Program-made: the position numbers and the translations under genes
Shown here: in pieces, positions 52,031 to 62,855 of the stretch
Numbering within the stretch: the stretch's first letter is position 1
Layout of the letters: the number at the start of each line of letters is the position of its first letter
The notes under the pieces: generated by a model
The model's input: the letters and a program-made list of their open reading frames with translations, nothing else
Databases searched by the model: none
What the model was told of the DNA's origin: nothing
Assembly (NCBI GenBank): GCA_027493445.1
Contig: JAOSKU010000001.1
Location: 3,797,845-3,861,844 of the forward strand
DNA from: Thermoleophilia bacterium
GTDB lineage: Bacteria; Actinomycetota; Thermoleophilia; RBG-16-64-13
Direction of reading: 5' to 3'
Length of the DNA: 64,000 bases

Positions 52031-52888
52031 TCACGCTTGGGCTTTTGCGGCGGCATCCTTGAGCTCGTAGAGGCGGCGGTCGGCGATCTCGCGGAGCTCG
52101 CCGGGTTCGAGCGTGTCCTTTGGATAGGAAGCGATGCCCACCGCCGCCGTCAGCCCGTAGTCGCTGAACTTCTCGGCGATGGCCTCCTGGATGCGCTTTG
52201 CCAGGGACTCGGCCTCCAGGTACGTGGTGTGGGGCGCGATCACGGCGAACTCATCGCCGCCAATGCGGCACACGTGGTCGGTCTGGCGCACGGCCCGCCC
52301 GATAGACTGAGCCACCTGGTGCAAGACGATGTCGCCTTCGATGTGTCCGTAGCGGTCGTTGACCCGCTTGAAGTGGTTCAGATCGAGAGCCAACAGTGCC
52401 AGGCTGCTGTCGTAGCGCCGGGCCCGGTAGCTCTCCTGGTCCATCATCTCGCCGTAGTAGCGGTAGTTGTGGACGCCGGTGAGCGGGTCGACCACTTTGT
52501 CAGCGATATTCTCGAGGAGCTCCAGGACCCCCACGGCGTCGCCGTTCTCGTCGACGAGGGGTACGGCATACGAATTGACGATCAGGTCGTCGCGGACCTT
52601 CCTCACAGCGGAGGCCGGGTCGCCGGTGGCCAGAGCGCGGAGGCAGGGGCAGTCGTCGCAGGCCCGCTCCAGACCCTCGCGGTTGGGGTCGTCCTTGTAC
52701 ATGCCGAGCAGATCGTAGCAATGGCGCCCCACCAACTCGTCGCGGCACACCCTCGCGAACTGCTCACAAATCACGCGGCCGGCCAGCACGAAACGTAGGT
52801 CAGTAGTCAGTACGGCGATGCCGAGGGGGGCGTTGTCGAGGATGAGCTGCAGGAGGTGGGCCTGATCGAATTTCCGAAAGGTATGCAT
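52031..52888 (-). CDS. PAS-diguanylate cyclase
   Basis: A 285-residue cytosolic signalling enzyme making cyclic di-GMP. Residues ~1-125 are a PAS sensor containing a cysteine group (CDDCPC), which could hold a redox centre or metal. Residues ~130-285 form the GGDEF domain with DPLTGVHNYRYY and the active loop RIGGDEFAVI. An inhibitory RQTD site lies exactly five residues before GGDEF, so product feedback inhibition is expected. No cyclic-di-GMP effector is adjacent. Confidence 0.88.
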   Translation of the reverse strand: MHTFRKFDQAHLLQLILDNAPLGIAVLTTDLRFVLAGRVICEQFARVCRDELVGRHCYDLLGMYKDDPNREGLERACDDCPCLRALATGDPASAVRKVRDDLIVNSYAVPLVDENGDAVGVLELLENIADKVVDPLTGVHNYRYYGEMMDQESYRARRYDSSLALLALDLNHFKRVNDRYGHIEGDIVLHQVAQSIGRAVRQTDHVCRIGGDEFAVIAPHTTYLEAESLAKRIQEAIAEKFSDYGLTAAVGIASYPKDTLEPGELREIADRRLYELKDAAAKAQA

Positions 52889-52949
52889 CGATCCACGCCT
52901 TCCGTGCCAGGTCGCCCGGTTCGCCGAAGCGCAGGGAATACTCTACCCA

Positions 52950-53437
<488 letters not shown>

Positions 53438-53644
53438 AGGCCGGCTCCTCGGCTGGTTGGGACGCGCCTAAATTGTACTTCGAATCGTTCCAAGGCGGCC
53501 CGGGAGATTGCGGCCCATCCGGCGGATGCCCTCCGCGACGCCGGCCTCTGCCGTTTCGGGCGCGCCTAGCACAGGAATGGTATGGATATTGGCAGTATGC
53601 GACCGGACGGCCGGCTTGTTCCGAACGTCCGGAGAGGAGCGACC

Positions 53645-53965
53645 ATGTTCGCTCGAGTGAGCACCTTCGAAGGTCCCCCCAGCCGCATCGATGAGTTCAT
53701 GCAGCAGGCGGACCACACCATAGAAAGGATCCGGGAACTGTCCGGGTTCCTTGGATTAGACGTCCTGGTCAACCGCGAGACGGGCAAGATCCTCACCATC
53801 ACCCTGTGGGATAGCAGGCAGAGCATGGAGGATTCGACCGAAGCAGCGAATCGGCTGCGTTCCGAAAGCATCGAGCCGGAACGGGGCGACCGGCCTCCCA
53901 CGTTCGAGGTCTACGAGCGTGCCCTCCAGTACGACAACAGGAAGGCGGAGGTGGGAGTGGGGTAG
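53645..53965 (+). CDS. small ferredoxin-fold protein, antibiotic-biosynthesis-monooxygenase type
   Basis: A 106-residue protein: MFARVSTFEGPPSRIDEFMQ, then VLVNRETGKILTITLWDSRQ and SMEDSTEAANRLR, the layout of a single ABM/dimeric alpha-beta barrel domain. The ATG at 53645 has GAGAGGAG upstream. Reaction unknown. An IS5 element begins directly after its stop. Confidence 0.65.
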   Translation: MFARVSTFEGPPSRIDEFMQQADHTIERIRELSGFLGLDVLVNRETGKILTITLWDSRQSMEDSTEAANRLRSESIEPERGDRPPTFEVYERALQYDNRKAEVGVG

Positions 53966-53969
53966 CTTA

Positions 53970-54870
53970 GGGCCTATCCCTTTAGGCCGCTACCAGGTCC
54001 GCTTGAAGGGAGGCAGCTCGGGCCTTCTTGAAGGCGATGAGACCGCTCGCGAGCATGAGGAGGGCCAGGTGGTTCTCCTCCTTCTTTGACCAGCGAATGA
54101 GCAGGCCGCGGTGGCGATTGAGCCAGGAGTGGCAGGCCTCCACCACCCATCTTCGGGCCCGCCAGCCCGGGATGCGCAGCTTGTCTTTGATCTCCTCGCC
54201 CCGGGAGCGGATGTGGGGGGTGAACCCATAGCCCTCGACCACCTCCCGGCTCTCCTGGTTGTCGTAGGCCTTGTCCAGGCAGAGGCCTTGCGGCCTCTTG
54301 GGGGTTACCTCGGGCCGTTCTATGGGGATGGAGTCGAGAGTCTCTTTTAGAAGCTTGTGGTCGTTGCGGTTGGCGCCGTCATGCGCCAGGCCGATGGGCA
54401 CTCCGGCCCCTTCGGTAAGGACCGAGCGTTTCGCCCCTTTTTCGCTCTATCGGTGGGATTGGGGCCGGTCTTGGGCCCTCCGAGAGGGGCCTTGGTCATG
54501 GCCCCGTCGCAAGACAGGAAACTCCAGTCGATGCCCACTCTTTCGTCGTACTCCACGAGGCCCTCTCGCCAGATCTCCGCGAAGACCCCGGCCCGCTCCC
54601 ACTCCTGGAAGCGGCGGTGGGCGGAGGAGCTCGTGCAGATGCCGGTCAGGTTCAAGGCGTTCCACTGCATGCCGGTGCGCAAGACCAGGAAGATGGCGTC
54701 CATGGCGCTTCTGTCGGGTACCCGGGGGTTGTGGCAGCCCAGGGCGTGGGAGGGCCGCTCGGGTAAGAGCGGTTCTATCTTCTCCCACAGCCAGTCGGGG
54801 ATACGCCGGCCATCGTCGCGATCGACGAGTCCCATGGTGCTCTCCTCTCGTAAGGGACCAGGAGGGTCAG
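53970..54870 (-). mobile_element. IS5-family insertion sequence
   Basis: About 0.9 kb with imperfect inverted ends (inward readings GGCCTATCCCTTTA and CTCCTGGTCCCTTAC) around a two-frame transposase. Exact ends and target duplication are not resolved. Confidence 0.65.
53982..54835 (-). CDS. IS5-family transposase, two frames joined by -1 frameshift
   Basis: The first frame starts at 54835 (RBS AGAGGAGAG): IPDWLWEKIEPLLPERPSHA, and the first Asp in DWSFLSCDGAMTKA. The second frame supplies LCLDKAYDNQESRE (second Asp) and RRWVVEACHSWLNRHRGLLI with the last Glu, ending at 53982. The switch occurs at A-AAG-GGG (54434-54442). There a -1 slip re-pairs both tRNAs and leads straight into GAKRSVLTEGAGVPIG. 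Many IS5 relatives use such programmed shifts, so this copy may be active. Confidence 0.78.
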
Positions 54871-55531
54871 ATGGCCGGCCGAGAAGAGCATTCGACGTCT
54901 GCTGCGGAACTCCTACAGAGATATGTCCTAAGGAGCAGGTGCGATGAACAATCAAAGTAACTCTAGGCTCGAAGCGTTCATTAACAGCATTCGGGCGGTG
55001 GATAACCACAGCCATGTCGGTACGGTCGTTCCTGATGACCAAGGGTCCGACGCGCTTCCGCTCGACTTGCTGCTCCCTTCGAGATCCCGGTGAGGCTAAG
55101 GCCGGACAGCCCAGATTGGCTGGCCGCCTACCGCGCGCTCTACGACTATCCGCATACTGAGCTCAGCAACGCCAGCATGAGCGAGCTGAGCGACAAGATG
55201 GACCGCGTGGTGGCGGAACAAGGCGACAGGTTTCCCGAGTGGGTGCTGGACCGCACCGGCATCGAAGTGATGCTCGCGAACCGGGTCAATATGGGTCTCG
55301 GGCTCGAGTCTCCGCGTTTCCGTTGGGTTTCGTTCGTGGATGCGCTCATGCTGCCGCTTTCCACCAAGGCCGAAGCCGCCGTATCGCCGGATCGCGAGAA
55401 GCTCTTCCCTCTTGAGGACGACCTTCTGCGCCGCTACATGGCCGATCTCGAGGTGGAGGAACTCCCGGCCACCCTGGATGACTATTTGAGAACGGTGGTA
55501 TCCGCCACACTCCAGAGCCAGCAAAGCAACG

Positions 55532-56905
55532 AGTCCTTGTCAATAGGTGTGTAAAAGTCCTCAGGCCGCAACCTTCTCCTCGGTTCCTTGGGTCACGACG
55601 GGTAGCCCGTCTTTGAACTCCTCTCCGGCCCACACCCGGGCCATTAGCTCCGGGGCGTTTACTCGGCGGAAGTTCTTCTCGGCCACCATGAGCACCTTCC
55701 AGATGAGGCAGGTGGCGTTCTCGGTCTTCTTGAAGCGCCGGGCCGCCCCGGTCCGCAACCTGACTGCGGAGAAGGGGCTCTCCACCGGGTTGGTGGTGCG
55801 CAGGTGGCGCCAGTGCTCCTGGGGAAAGTCGTAGAAGGTGAGCATGCGCTCGAAGTCCCTCAGCAGCGTCTCTGTCGCCTGCGGGTACCACTGTCCGAAA
55901 CGGTGCACGAAGGCGTCCCTTCTCTTCTGCGCCTCGGCTCGGCTCCTCGCGTAGGGAATGGCGGTGAGCAGCTGGCGGGCCTCAGGCTGCACCTTCTTGG
56001 GGAGGCGATCAAGGACATTTACTATCTTGTGGTTCCAGCAGCGCTGCTCCGCTGCCTCCGGCCAGATCTCAGCGACCGCCGCCCACACCCCGGTGTTGCC
56101 GTCGGCGAGCACCAAGCGGGGCGGGATGAGACCACGATCCCGCAGATCCCGGAACACCCCTGCCCAGCTCTCGCGGGACTCCCGAAAGCCGGGGGTCAGC
56201 GCAAGGACCTCCTTGCGCCCGTCGGCATGGGCGCAGATCACCACCAGCAGCGCGGCTTTCTCCTTGTCCAGGCCGGCCTTCACGTAGATGCCGTCCGCCC
56301 ACAGGTAGACCGGCTTCCGGTCACCCAGAGGACGGTGTGACCAGGCCTCGTACTGGGTGTGCCAATCCGCTTTGAGGCGGGCGATGGAAGAGGCAGAGAG
56401 GGGCGCCCCCTCCCCGAGCAGACCGCGCAGGGCGAGTTCGAAGTCCCCCAGGGCCAGGCCGTGCAGGTAGAGCTCCGGGAGCAGGCGGCCCACCTCTTCG
56501 GTGCGGCGGCGAAACAGCGGCAGGATGCGGCTCTCGAACTTCTCCTCCAGGTTGCGTACTCGGGGGCGGCGCACGGTGATGGTGCCCCCCTGCATGGAGA
56601 GGCGCCGGGGCTTCTGGTAGCCGTTGCGGTACCCTGAGGGCGCGTCCACCTCGCGGCGGCGCTCGGATCTTTGCCGGCCGAGGAGCGCGGTCACCTCTTC
56701 CTCCAAGAGCCTCTGCAGGAACTCTTGTACCTGCAGGCGGGCCCACCCCTCCAGGGTGGCCCACTCCGGAGCTGGTACATCTTGGCCATCTCGTCTATCC
56801 TTCTGCACGGCGATGTCTCCTTCCCGCCGGGTTCCCCGGCGTTTTCCTTGGCAGGAAGAAGGTTACGTCGCCTTTGGTCTATTTACACACCGTTTGATGG
56901 TAGCT
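55532..56905 (-). mobile_element. IS256-family insertion sequence
   Basis: 1374 bp, flanked by the 10-base direct repeat CAAAGCAACG (55522-55531 and 56906-56915). The ends are inverted around GGTGTGTAAA. Removing it with one repeat restores the amidohydrolase frame. Confidence 0.9.
55561..56808 (-). CDS. IS256/Mutator-family transposase
   Basis: A 415-residue transposase of the Mutator class. The catalytic triad is visible: Asp in YLWADGIYVKAG, Asp in LVLADGNTGVWAA and Glu in TTNPVESPFSAVRLR. The CWNHK motif and the C-terminal FKKTENA region are also typical. The start is GTG at 56808. The gene is intact, so the element could be active. Confidence 0.92.
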   Translation of the reverse strand: MQKDRRDGQDVPAPEWATLEGWARLQVQEFLQRLLEEEVTALLGRQRSERRREVDAPSGYRNGYQKPRRLSMQGGTITVRRPRVRNLEEKFESRILPLFRRRTEEVGRLLPELYLHGLALGDFELALRGLLGEGAPLSASSIARLKADWHTQYEAWSHRPLGDRKPVYLWADGIYVKAGLDKEKAALLVVICAHADGRKEVLALTPGFRESRESWAGVFRDLRDRGLIPPRLVLADGNTGVWAAVAEIWPEAAEQRCWNHKIVNVLDRLPKKVQPEARQLLTAIPYARSRAEAQKRRDAFVHRFGQWYPQATETLLRDFERMLTFYDFPQEHWRHLRTTNPVESPFSAVRLRTGAARRFKKTENATCLIWKVLMVAEKNFRRVNAPELMARVWAGEEFKDGLPVVTQGTEEKVAA

Positions 56906-57567
56906 CAAAGCAACGGTTGCCTCGCGGTAAAGTTCGAAGCCGCCTTCCTCCGGCGGCTCGATTTCGACAAGGTCTCAGTTGCGGATGACAGCAACATCTA
57001 TGCCCGATACGTCAATGGTGGGGAGCCGTCCCACGCGGAGTACAAGGCACTGCAGGACTTCCTCTTCCGCTACAACGCCCGCGAAGCCGGCCGCCTGGGC
57101 ATGGCGGTCCATATTCACACCTTTCACGGACCGGGCGGATTCTACCGGGCGGCCGACAGCGACCCGCTGCTTCTGGAGTCGACCTTCAACGATCCGAGCC
57201 TGCGTGGCACGAAGTTCGTCCTCATCCACGGGGGCGGTGTCTATGCCGCCTCATTCGGGCCGGGTGTCGGCTGGGAACTGGGCGCCTGGATAGCGGCCAC
57301 CACGGCGCGGCAAGCGCTGGCGATCGCCCTCAAGGACATGATGAGGAGCGGGGAGATAACACTGGTGGGCGCGGAGGAGATCGCAACCATGGTGATGCGC
57401 ACGAATGCCGGGGCCCTCTACAATCTGCCTCTGGAGCGACCAGCGGCCGCTCAGGCTGGCGTGCGGGCAGCGGCCTGACATCTGCCTGATCCGGCGTAGC
57501 TCATCCGGCGGGGGAGCGACTCATCTGCGCGTGAGCCTGCCGCCATACCGGTCGCTCGGAATACTGT

Positions 57568-58908
57568 CTACCATTTACCGATAACGTCTTCCGCGGCCGC
57601 GAGGACCGTGTCGACATCGTTGTCCCCGTGGGCCGTTGAAAGCATCATCCTTCCATTTGGCACGAAGAGTACCCCGCGTGACATCATTTCGGCATGGAAC
57701 TTGTGCATGGCGGAATTGTCAAGATTGAGAACGTCGCGATAATCTCTAAGCACAAGTGGAGGTGAAGTGACGAAGAAGACCGCACCATTTCCGTGCGCCT
57801 GCATGGGAAAATCATGGGCGCTAAACAGCCTGTTCAGGCCGTCTCGGAGTCTCTCTCCCACCTCATGAGTGTGCCTGAGCGCGGCTGAATCATCGCGCGA
57901 TAACTCCTCAAGAGTGGCCACAACGGCTGCCAGGCACATGGGATTGGCGTTGAAGGTGCCATAGTGAGTAGCGGCCGCGATCTCCATGATATCCCGCCTA
58001 CCGCCAAACGCAGATATCGGGTAGCCGGCTCCCAATGCTTTTCCAAGCATGCAAAGATCAGGAGTAACCCCGTAGAACTGCTGGGCCCCGCCCAGTGCAA
58101 GTCGAAAGCCGGTGATTATCTCGTCAAAGACGAGCAAGACTTCGTACCGTTGCGTTATTTCCCGGATGGCGGATAGGTAGCCTTCCTCCGGTAAGATGCC
58201 TGCGTTGTTGTACATCACTGGTTCAGTGACCACGGCTGCCACTTCGTGGGCACGAAAACGCAGTGTTCGTTCCAGGGCTTGCACGTCATTCCAGGGGAGG
58301 ACGATGATGTTCTCTGTGACGTTTTGCGGCTGGCCGGCATTCTGGCGGATCGGCCAGGGCGCGTGGGGTAGGCCCGCCGCGAATGGAGGCCGGACGCTGA
58401 CGTAAACGTCATCCACTGTGCCGTGAAAATGGCCCTCGAACTTGACTACCTTGGATCTGCCGGTAAAGGCGCGCGCCACTCGGAGGCAGTTATGCACCGC
58501 TTCCGAGCCCGAACAGTTGAAGCGTACCAGCTCCAGACAGGGGACGAGGTCAACAAGGGCCTTGGAGGCGATCGACTCGAGCTCGCAGCTCACCGCGAAG
58601 TGGGTACCCTTATGAATCTGTGCCACGACCGCCTCTGCCACCACATCCGGGGCGTGACCAAGAATCAAGGGACCGGCGCCCATCAACAGATCGACGTACT
58701 CATTGCCGTCGATGTCCCATAATCGTGATCCCTTGGCTCGGTCGGCAACCAAGGGATGAGCGAACATGCGAAAAGCACTCCCCACACCGCCAGCTATGGT
58801 CTCTGTGGCCTGGGCTATGGTGCTGCGGGAATTGGTCCTGTCCTGAATTATCTTCACCGGCCTGCTGCCCCTGTCGTCATTCGCTCCATCAGCCAGAGGC
58901 AGGCTCAA
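57568..58908 (-). CDS. class III aminotransferase (glutamate-1-semialdehyde aminomutase-like)
   Basis: A PLP enzyme of up to 446 residues. The cofactor Lys lies in LCMLGKALGAGYPISAFGG, the Asp in LLVFDEIITGFRLA, and the N-terminal core has DGNEYVDLLMGAGPLILGH. It resembles GSA aminomutase, but the setting (hydantoinase and polyamine-type transport genes) suggests a catabolic amino-group transfer rather than haem synthesis. A TTG at 58908 overlaps the hydantoinase B stop; a GTG at 58857 is the likelier alternative start if a ribosome-binding site is required. Confidence 0.82.
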   Translation of the reverse strand: MSLPLADGANDDRGSRPVKIIQDRTNSRSTIAQATETIAGGVGSAFRMFAHPLVADRAKGSRLWDIDGNEYVDLLMGAGPLILGHAPDVVAEAVVAQIHKGTHFAVSCELESIASKALVDLVPCLELVRFNCSGSEAVHNCLRVARAFTGRSKVVKFEGHFHGTVDDVYVSVRPPFAAGLPHAPWPIRQNAGQPQNVTENIIVLPWNDVQALERTLRFRAHEVAAVVTEPVMYNNAGILPEEGYLSAIREITQRYEVLLVFDEIITGFRLALGGAQQFYGVTPDLCMLGKALGAGYPISAFGGRRDIMEIAAATHYGTFNANPMCLAAVVATLEELSRDDSAALRHTHEVGERLRDGLNRLFSAHDFPMQAHGNGAVFFVTSPPLVLRDYRDVLNLDNSAMHKFHAEMMSRGVLFVPNGRMMLSTAHGDNDVDTVLAAAEDVIGKW

Positions 58909-60698
58909 GCAGCAGGCTGACTGTCGCGGGCCGCGCGCAGCTGGGCGCGGCGGGAAAGAGTTGCCTCCTCGTCCACGGAGAGGCTGTCGGCGAGAACCTC
59001 CTCTTTGAAAACGACGCCGTAGACGTCGCGGGCCCGCCCAAAACTCACGAACTGGCTCAGCACATCGTTACGGACTCGCTCCGCTTCCCTTTCGAGGGGA
59101 TCACCGTACCCACCGCCTCCGCTCAGCGCGTGTCCCAGAAGTTCGCCCGGTTGCAGTCGCACCTCGGCTATCGGGTCCAGCGGTTCCGTATTGCCGCCCT
59201 TGAGGACCCGGTAGGCTATCGACCTGGCGGCTTCCTGACCCCCCCGGGTGCCACGGGGGGGATTCTTGAAGCCATCCGTTACGTACGTGGCCGTCATGGG
59301 AAGTGTCTTGGGGCCGTATGCACAGATCGCTCCCGGTGCCCCGCGGCGTCGACCGGCGCCCTCCGAGTCCATGCGTATGCGGATCTCTTTCACGCGTATG
59401 GGGTACTTCTGTTCGTCAATCTCGACGCTGTCGCGGAACATGAGGCCGTTGGTCACCGAGTTTGCGTAGGTCACCCAGCCGTCGTGTTGCGGCCCCGCGG
59501 GTCCCCCCTGGGAGCCAAGGAATACTTGATTGACGTAAGGCTCAGAGTCGCGCCGCGAGTCTTTGCCGGAGATGACCGCGAAGCCGGGGCCTATCCCGCA
59601 GGCCCCCTCGGCCAGACCATGGCCTTCCCACTTGTCGGCGAATGCCTTCTGAGTGGTGACCACCAGACGCTCGCCCACGTTTGTGGTGGCGACAGAGCAA
59701 GAGTGCGGAAAGCGCGGTATGCCAACGACGCAGTTTTCACGCAGGAGCACGCGCACTCGGCGGAAGGTGCCGGCGTTGTGCGGGATGTCCGGGTCGATAG
59801 AGTTGAAGAGGCCCGTCATGACGTTGTTCGTGGCACAGGCCATCGATTCGTTCACGCCGGCATCGACACAGTCGATGTTGTTTCGCAGATCCAGCTCGAC
59901 CATGCCTTCGTCATGATCGACGGTGATCTTGACGTTTACCGGGATCCCGTCCGGCAACACTGGGAGCGGGTCGTGCCGCCCTGAGCCGACGATAACACCC
60001 TGGGGCAGCGTGCGAATGACGCTTTCCATCCTGCGCTCGGAGTAGTCGAACCACTCTTCGATGAAGGCCTTGAGCATGTCGACGCCGTACCGTTCCGTCA
60101 GTTGCTTCAGACGAGCCTCGCCGATCCGCGCCGCGCCGGTCATGGCTAGGTAGTCGCCGTACCACTGATCAGGCACGCGTATCTGTCGACGGCACATGCG
60201 AATGATGTCCGGGACGTCCTTGTACTCGCGCTGAACGCGGACGGCGGGAAAGATCAGTCCCCCCTCCTCGTAGGTATCTCGGGCGAAGGGCATATACGTG
60301 GTCGGCACGCTATTGCCGATATCGGCTTGGTGAGCCTTTGCGGCCGCTGTGAAAATGTGTTGACCCTCGAAGAAGACGGGCACAAGGATGGAGTGGTCAC
60401 CCGGGTGCGTGTTGCCAAGGTAGGGGTCGTTGTGCAGAAACGCGTCCCCCGGCGCCAAGTCTTGGTGAAGATCACACATCGCCTGCGCCAGGTACTCCAT
60501 GCCAATCACGTGCACCGGCAGCCCTTCGGCGGTCGCCAATAGACGGTTGTCATGGGTAATGATTGCGCAGGAGAAGTCGCGCGCCATGTTGAGAACCGCT
60601 GAACGGCCGGCTCGCAAGAGGGTGTTCTCCATCTCCCGGACTATGGTGTCCAAGCGGTTCGCGATCACCGCCAGCACAATGGGGTCGAACGAGCTCAC
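58905..60698 (-). CDS. hyuB: hydantoinase B / 5-oxoprolinase-type subunit
   Basis: A 597-residue HyuB/acetone-carboxylase-alpha-type subunit: LLRAGRSAVLNMARDFSCAI, PGDAFLHNDPYLGNTHPGDH (a metal-binding His/Asp block), FRDSVEIDEQKYP, and the C-terminal glycine-rich LSGGGGYGDPLERE. With HyuA it hydrolyses cyclic amides such as N-methylhydantoin or 5-oxoproline using ATP. The GTG at 60698 overlaps the hyuA stop (GTGA) and has GAGGAGGTG upstream. Confidence 0.87.
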   Translation of the reverse strand: MSSFDPIVLAVIANRLDTIVREMENTLLRAGRSAVLNMARDFSCAIITHDNRLLATAEGLPVHVIGMEYLAQAMCDLHQDLAPGDAFLHNDPYLGNTHPGDHSILVPVFFEGQHIFTAAAKAHQADIGNSVPTTYMPFARDTYEEGGLIFPAVRVQREYKDVPDIIRMCRRQIRVPDQWYGDYLAMTGAARIGEARLKQLTERYGVDMLKAFIEEWFDYSERRMESVIRTLPQGVIVGSGRHDPLPVLPDGIPVNVKITVDHDEGMVELDLRNNIDCVDAGVNESMACATNNVMTGLFNSIDPDIPHNAGTFRRVRVLLRENCVVGIPRFPHSCSVATTNVGERLVVTTQKAFADKWEGHGLAEGACGIGPGFAVISGKDSRRDSEPYVNQVFLGSQGGPAGPQHDGWVTYANSVTNGLMFRDSVEIDEQKYPIRVKEIRIRMDSEGAGRRRGAPGAICAYGPKTLPMTATYVTDGFKNPPRGTRGGQEAARSIAYRVLKGGNTEPLDPIAEVRLQPGELLGHALSGGGGYGDPLEREAERVRNDVLSQFVSFGRARDVYGVVFKEEVLADSLSVDEEATLSRRAQLRAARDSQPAA

Positions 60699-62831
60699 GG
60701 TACGGGCACCTCCTCCTCGGCTACGCGCCCACCGGCTGTAGTTGACGACATCGTGTCGATCATATAGTTGCCCAATTCGGTCACCGTCACTTGAGATCCG
60801 GGGTAGACCACCAGGGTCGTCGTAGGCTCACGGATGACGGCCGGCCCTCGATGGTCGCGCCCGGCGCTAACAGGTCCCCGTCAAAACGGGGGGTGGCGAT
60901 GCGGCCGGCGTGGGGGAAGAAGGCAGGAGCGAGGTCGCTCGAAGCTACCCCGGTATGCGGGCGAAAAGGCCGCGCAGTCATCAAAGGCTTCGCGAGTTCG
61001 GCCGTCGCTCGAGCTTTCCAAACCAGGCACTCCAAGTACTGACCCGGCTCGCTGACGGCGAAGACACGATGATGAATCCCGTGGAAGGCCTGCTCGAGTG
61101 CGGCGACATCACCCTCGTCTTCGAGTTGCGCCCCTTGCAGGGGCACTGTCAGTTCCCAGACTTGCTGCCTGTAGCGGGCATCGACGTAGAACTGCTTGTT
61201 CTCCGCCAGCGGGTGAAGGGTATGCAGGCCGGCCAGGAACTCGTCGGCCTTGGCTCCCACTGTGGCCAGGGCCTCGTTCACGGCCTCAAGATCGAGATTG
61301 CGGGTCTCAGCGTAACGGCTCACTGCGAACTCCGAGATGATGTCAGAATGCAGGGCGCCGTAGGCACTCAGTACGCCGGCAGTACTCGGCAGCAATACGT
61401 GCCGGCAGCCGAGCTCCCGGGCGATCGGCACGATGTTTAGGCCGGAGGCGCCCCCACCGGCCACAATGGTCATCTCGCGGGGGTCGATACCCTGGGAGAT
61501 GGTGATCTCCCGGATGGCCCCAACGATGTTCTCCGAGGCGATGACCATGGCTGCCTCAGCCGCCCGCTCTACTGTCGTTTGCAGCTGATCCGCCAGAGGC
61601 ACGAAGGCCGACTGGGCCGCCGCTTGGTCGAGCACCAGGCGGCCGCTCAGGAAGTTGGAGGCGTGGAGATAGCCGAGCAGCAGTGCGGCGTCCGTGACGG
61701 TGGGGTCTGTTCCGCCGAGACCGTAACAGGCCGGTCCGGGATCTGAGCCCGCGCTCTGAGGGCCAACCCGCACTAGACCGCCGGAGTCGATCCACACGAT
61801 CGAGCCGCCGCCGGCGCCGATGCTGCGCACGTCCACGCTGCGCGTGCCCGTGATGTGTCCGATCCATCGACCACCGAGCCAGGTCTCGGCTGAGTAGTGA
61901 ATCTCTCCCGCGCTGATCAGGCCGACATCGAATGTGGTGCCACCGGTGTCACATACGAGCATATCCGCCCGGGCGCCCCCTGATCGCTCAGTTCGGCTCC
62001 GCCGTAGGCCAGAGCGGCGACCGGCGCCATCGATGGGCCCGAACCGACGCTGTAGATGGGGCGGTCGATCATCTCGCTCGGTCGCCACGATCCCCCGAAG
62101 GAAGTCGAGATGAGCAGATTGCCTTCGAAGCCCGCCTGGGCCAGGTCCTGTTGCAGCGTGGCCAGGAACTCCTGCACCATCGGTTTGAGCGAGGCGTCAA
62201 TGGCTGTCGACGAGGCCCGTCTGTACTCCCGGACGATGGGGTTCAGCTGATGAGACAGGGTATAAAGGATACCGGGAGCGTGTTGGTCAAGCAGCTCGCC
62301 GATGCGCAGTTCGTGCGACGGGTTGACCGTCGACCAGATCAGGCAGACCCCAACGGCCTGACAGCCGGTCGTCTTCGCCCCCTCGATGGCTGACAGCACC
62401 GAGGATTCGTCCAGGGGGATGAAGGCGGTTCCCTCTACGTCCATGCGTTCCCGGATCTCGAACGTGAGGTGACGAGGCACATACGGCGGTGGGTACGGGA
62501 TCTGACGAAATGGGTCGAGCTTGCCTCCCTCGCGCATCAGGAGGATGTCGGGAAAGCCCTCAGTGGTGAAGAAGGCGGTCCGAGCGGTCTTGCCCTCGAC
62601 GATGGCGTTGGTCGCCCTGGTGGTCCCGTACTTGAGCTCGGATGCCCTGCTCAGCAGATCGCGCAGGGTGAGGCCGAGCTTCTCGCCTATGTCGGTCAGA
62701 GCTGAGGCGATGGCCTCGAACGCCCTATCTGGGATCGAGAGCGCCTTGCCGATGTGCAGCTGACCGTCGTCATCAGAGACCACCACGTCTGTGAAGGTGC
62801 CTCCGGTGTCGACGGATATGCGGAACGGCAT
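60695..62831 (-). CDS. hyuA: hydantoinase A / 5-oxoprolinase-type subunit (two apparent frameshifts)
   Basis: The ATG at 62831 opens ISVDTGGTFTDVVVSDDDGQ, the HyuA ATPase start. Near 61975, in a GGGGGCGCCCGGG tract, the frame shifts and continues as MLVCDTGGTTFDVGLISAGE, the second phosphate motif, then IVAGGGASGLNI. Near 60845 another one-base shift restores AVIREPTTTLVVYPGSQVTV and an end, EEEVPVP, whose TGA overlaps the hyuB GTG. Length is then about 711 residues, normal for the family. AAAAAGGAGAG precedes the start. Confidence 0.85.
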
Positions 62832-62855
62832 CTGGCTCTCCTTTTTCGGTGGACG

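Larger units (their letters stand above)
54945..57478 (+). pseudogene. amidohydrolase interrupted by IS256 element
   Basis: The ATG at 54945 opens FINSIRAVDNHSHVG, the metal-binding HxH entry of a TIM-barrel amidohydrolase. One base is missing near 55078 (LLLP to FEIPVRLRPDSPDW). The gene then runs to ATLQSQQS, is cut by the insertion at 55532-56905, and resumes as NGCLAVKFEAAFLRRL. Later blocks are MAVHIHTFHGPGGFY, KFVLIHGGG and a C-terminus at 57478. Total length would be about 385 residues. Substrate unknown; it lies next to the hydantoinase operon but on the other strand. Confidence 0.75.
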
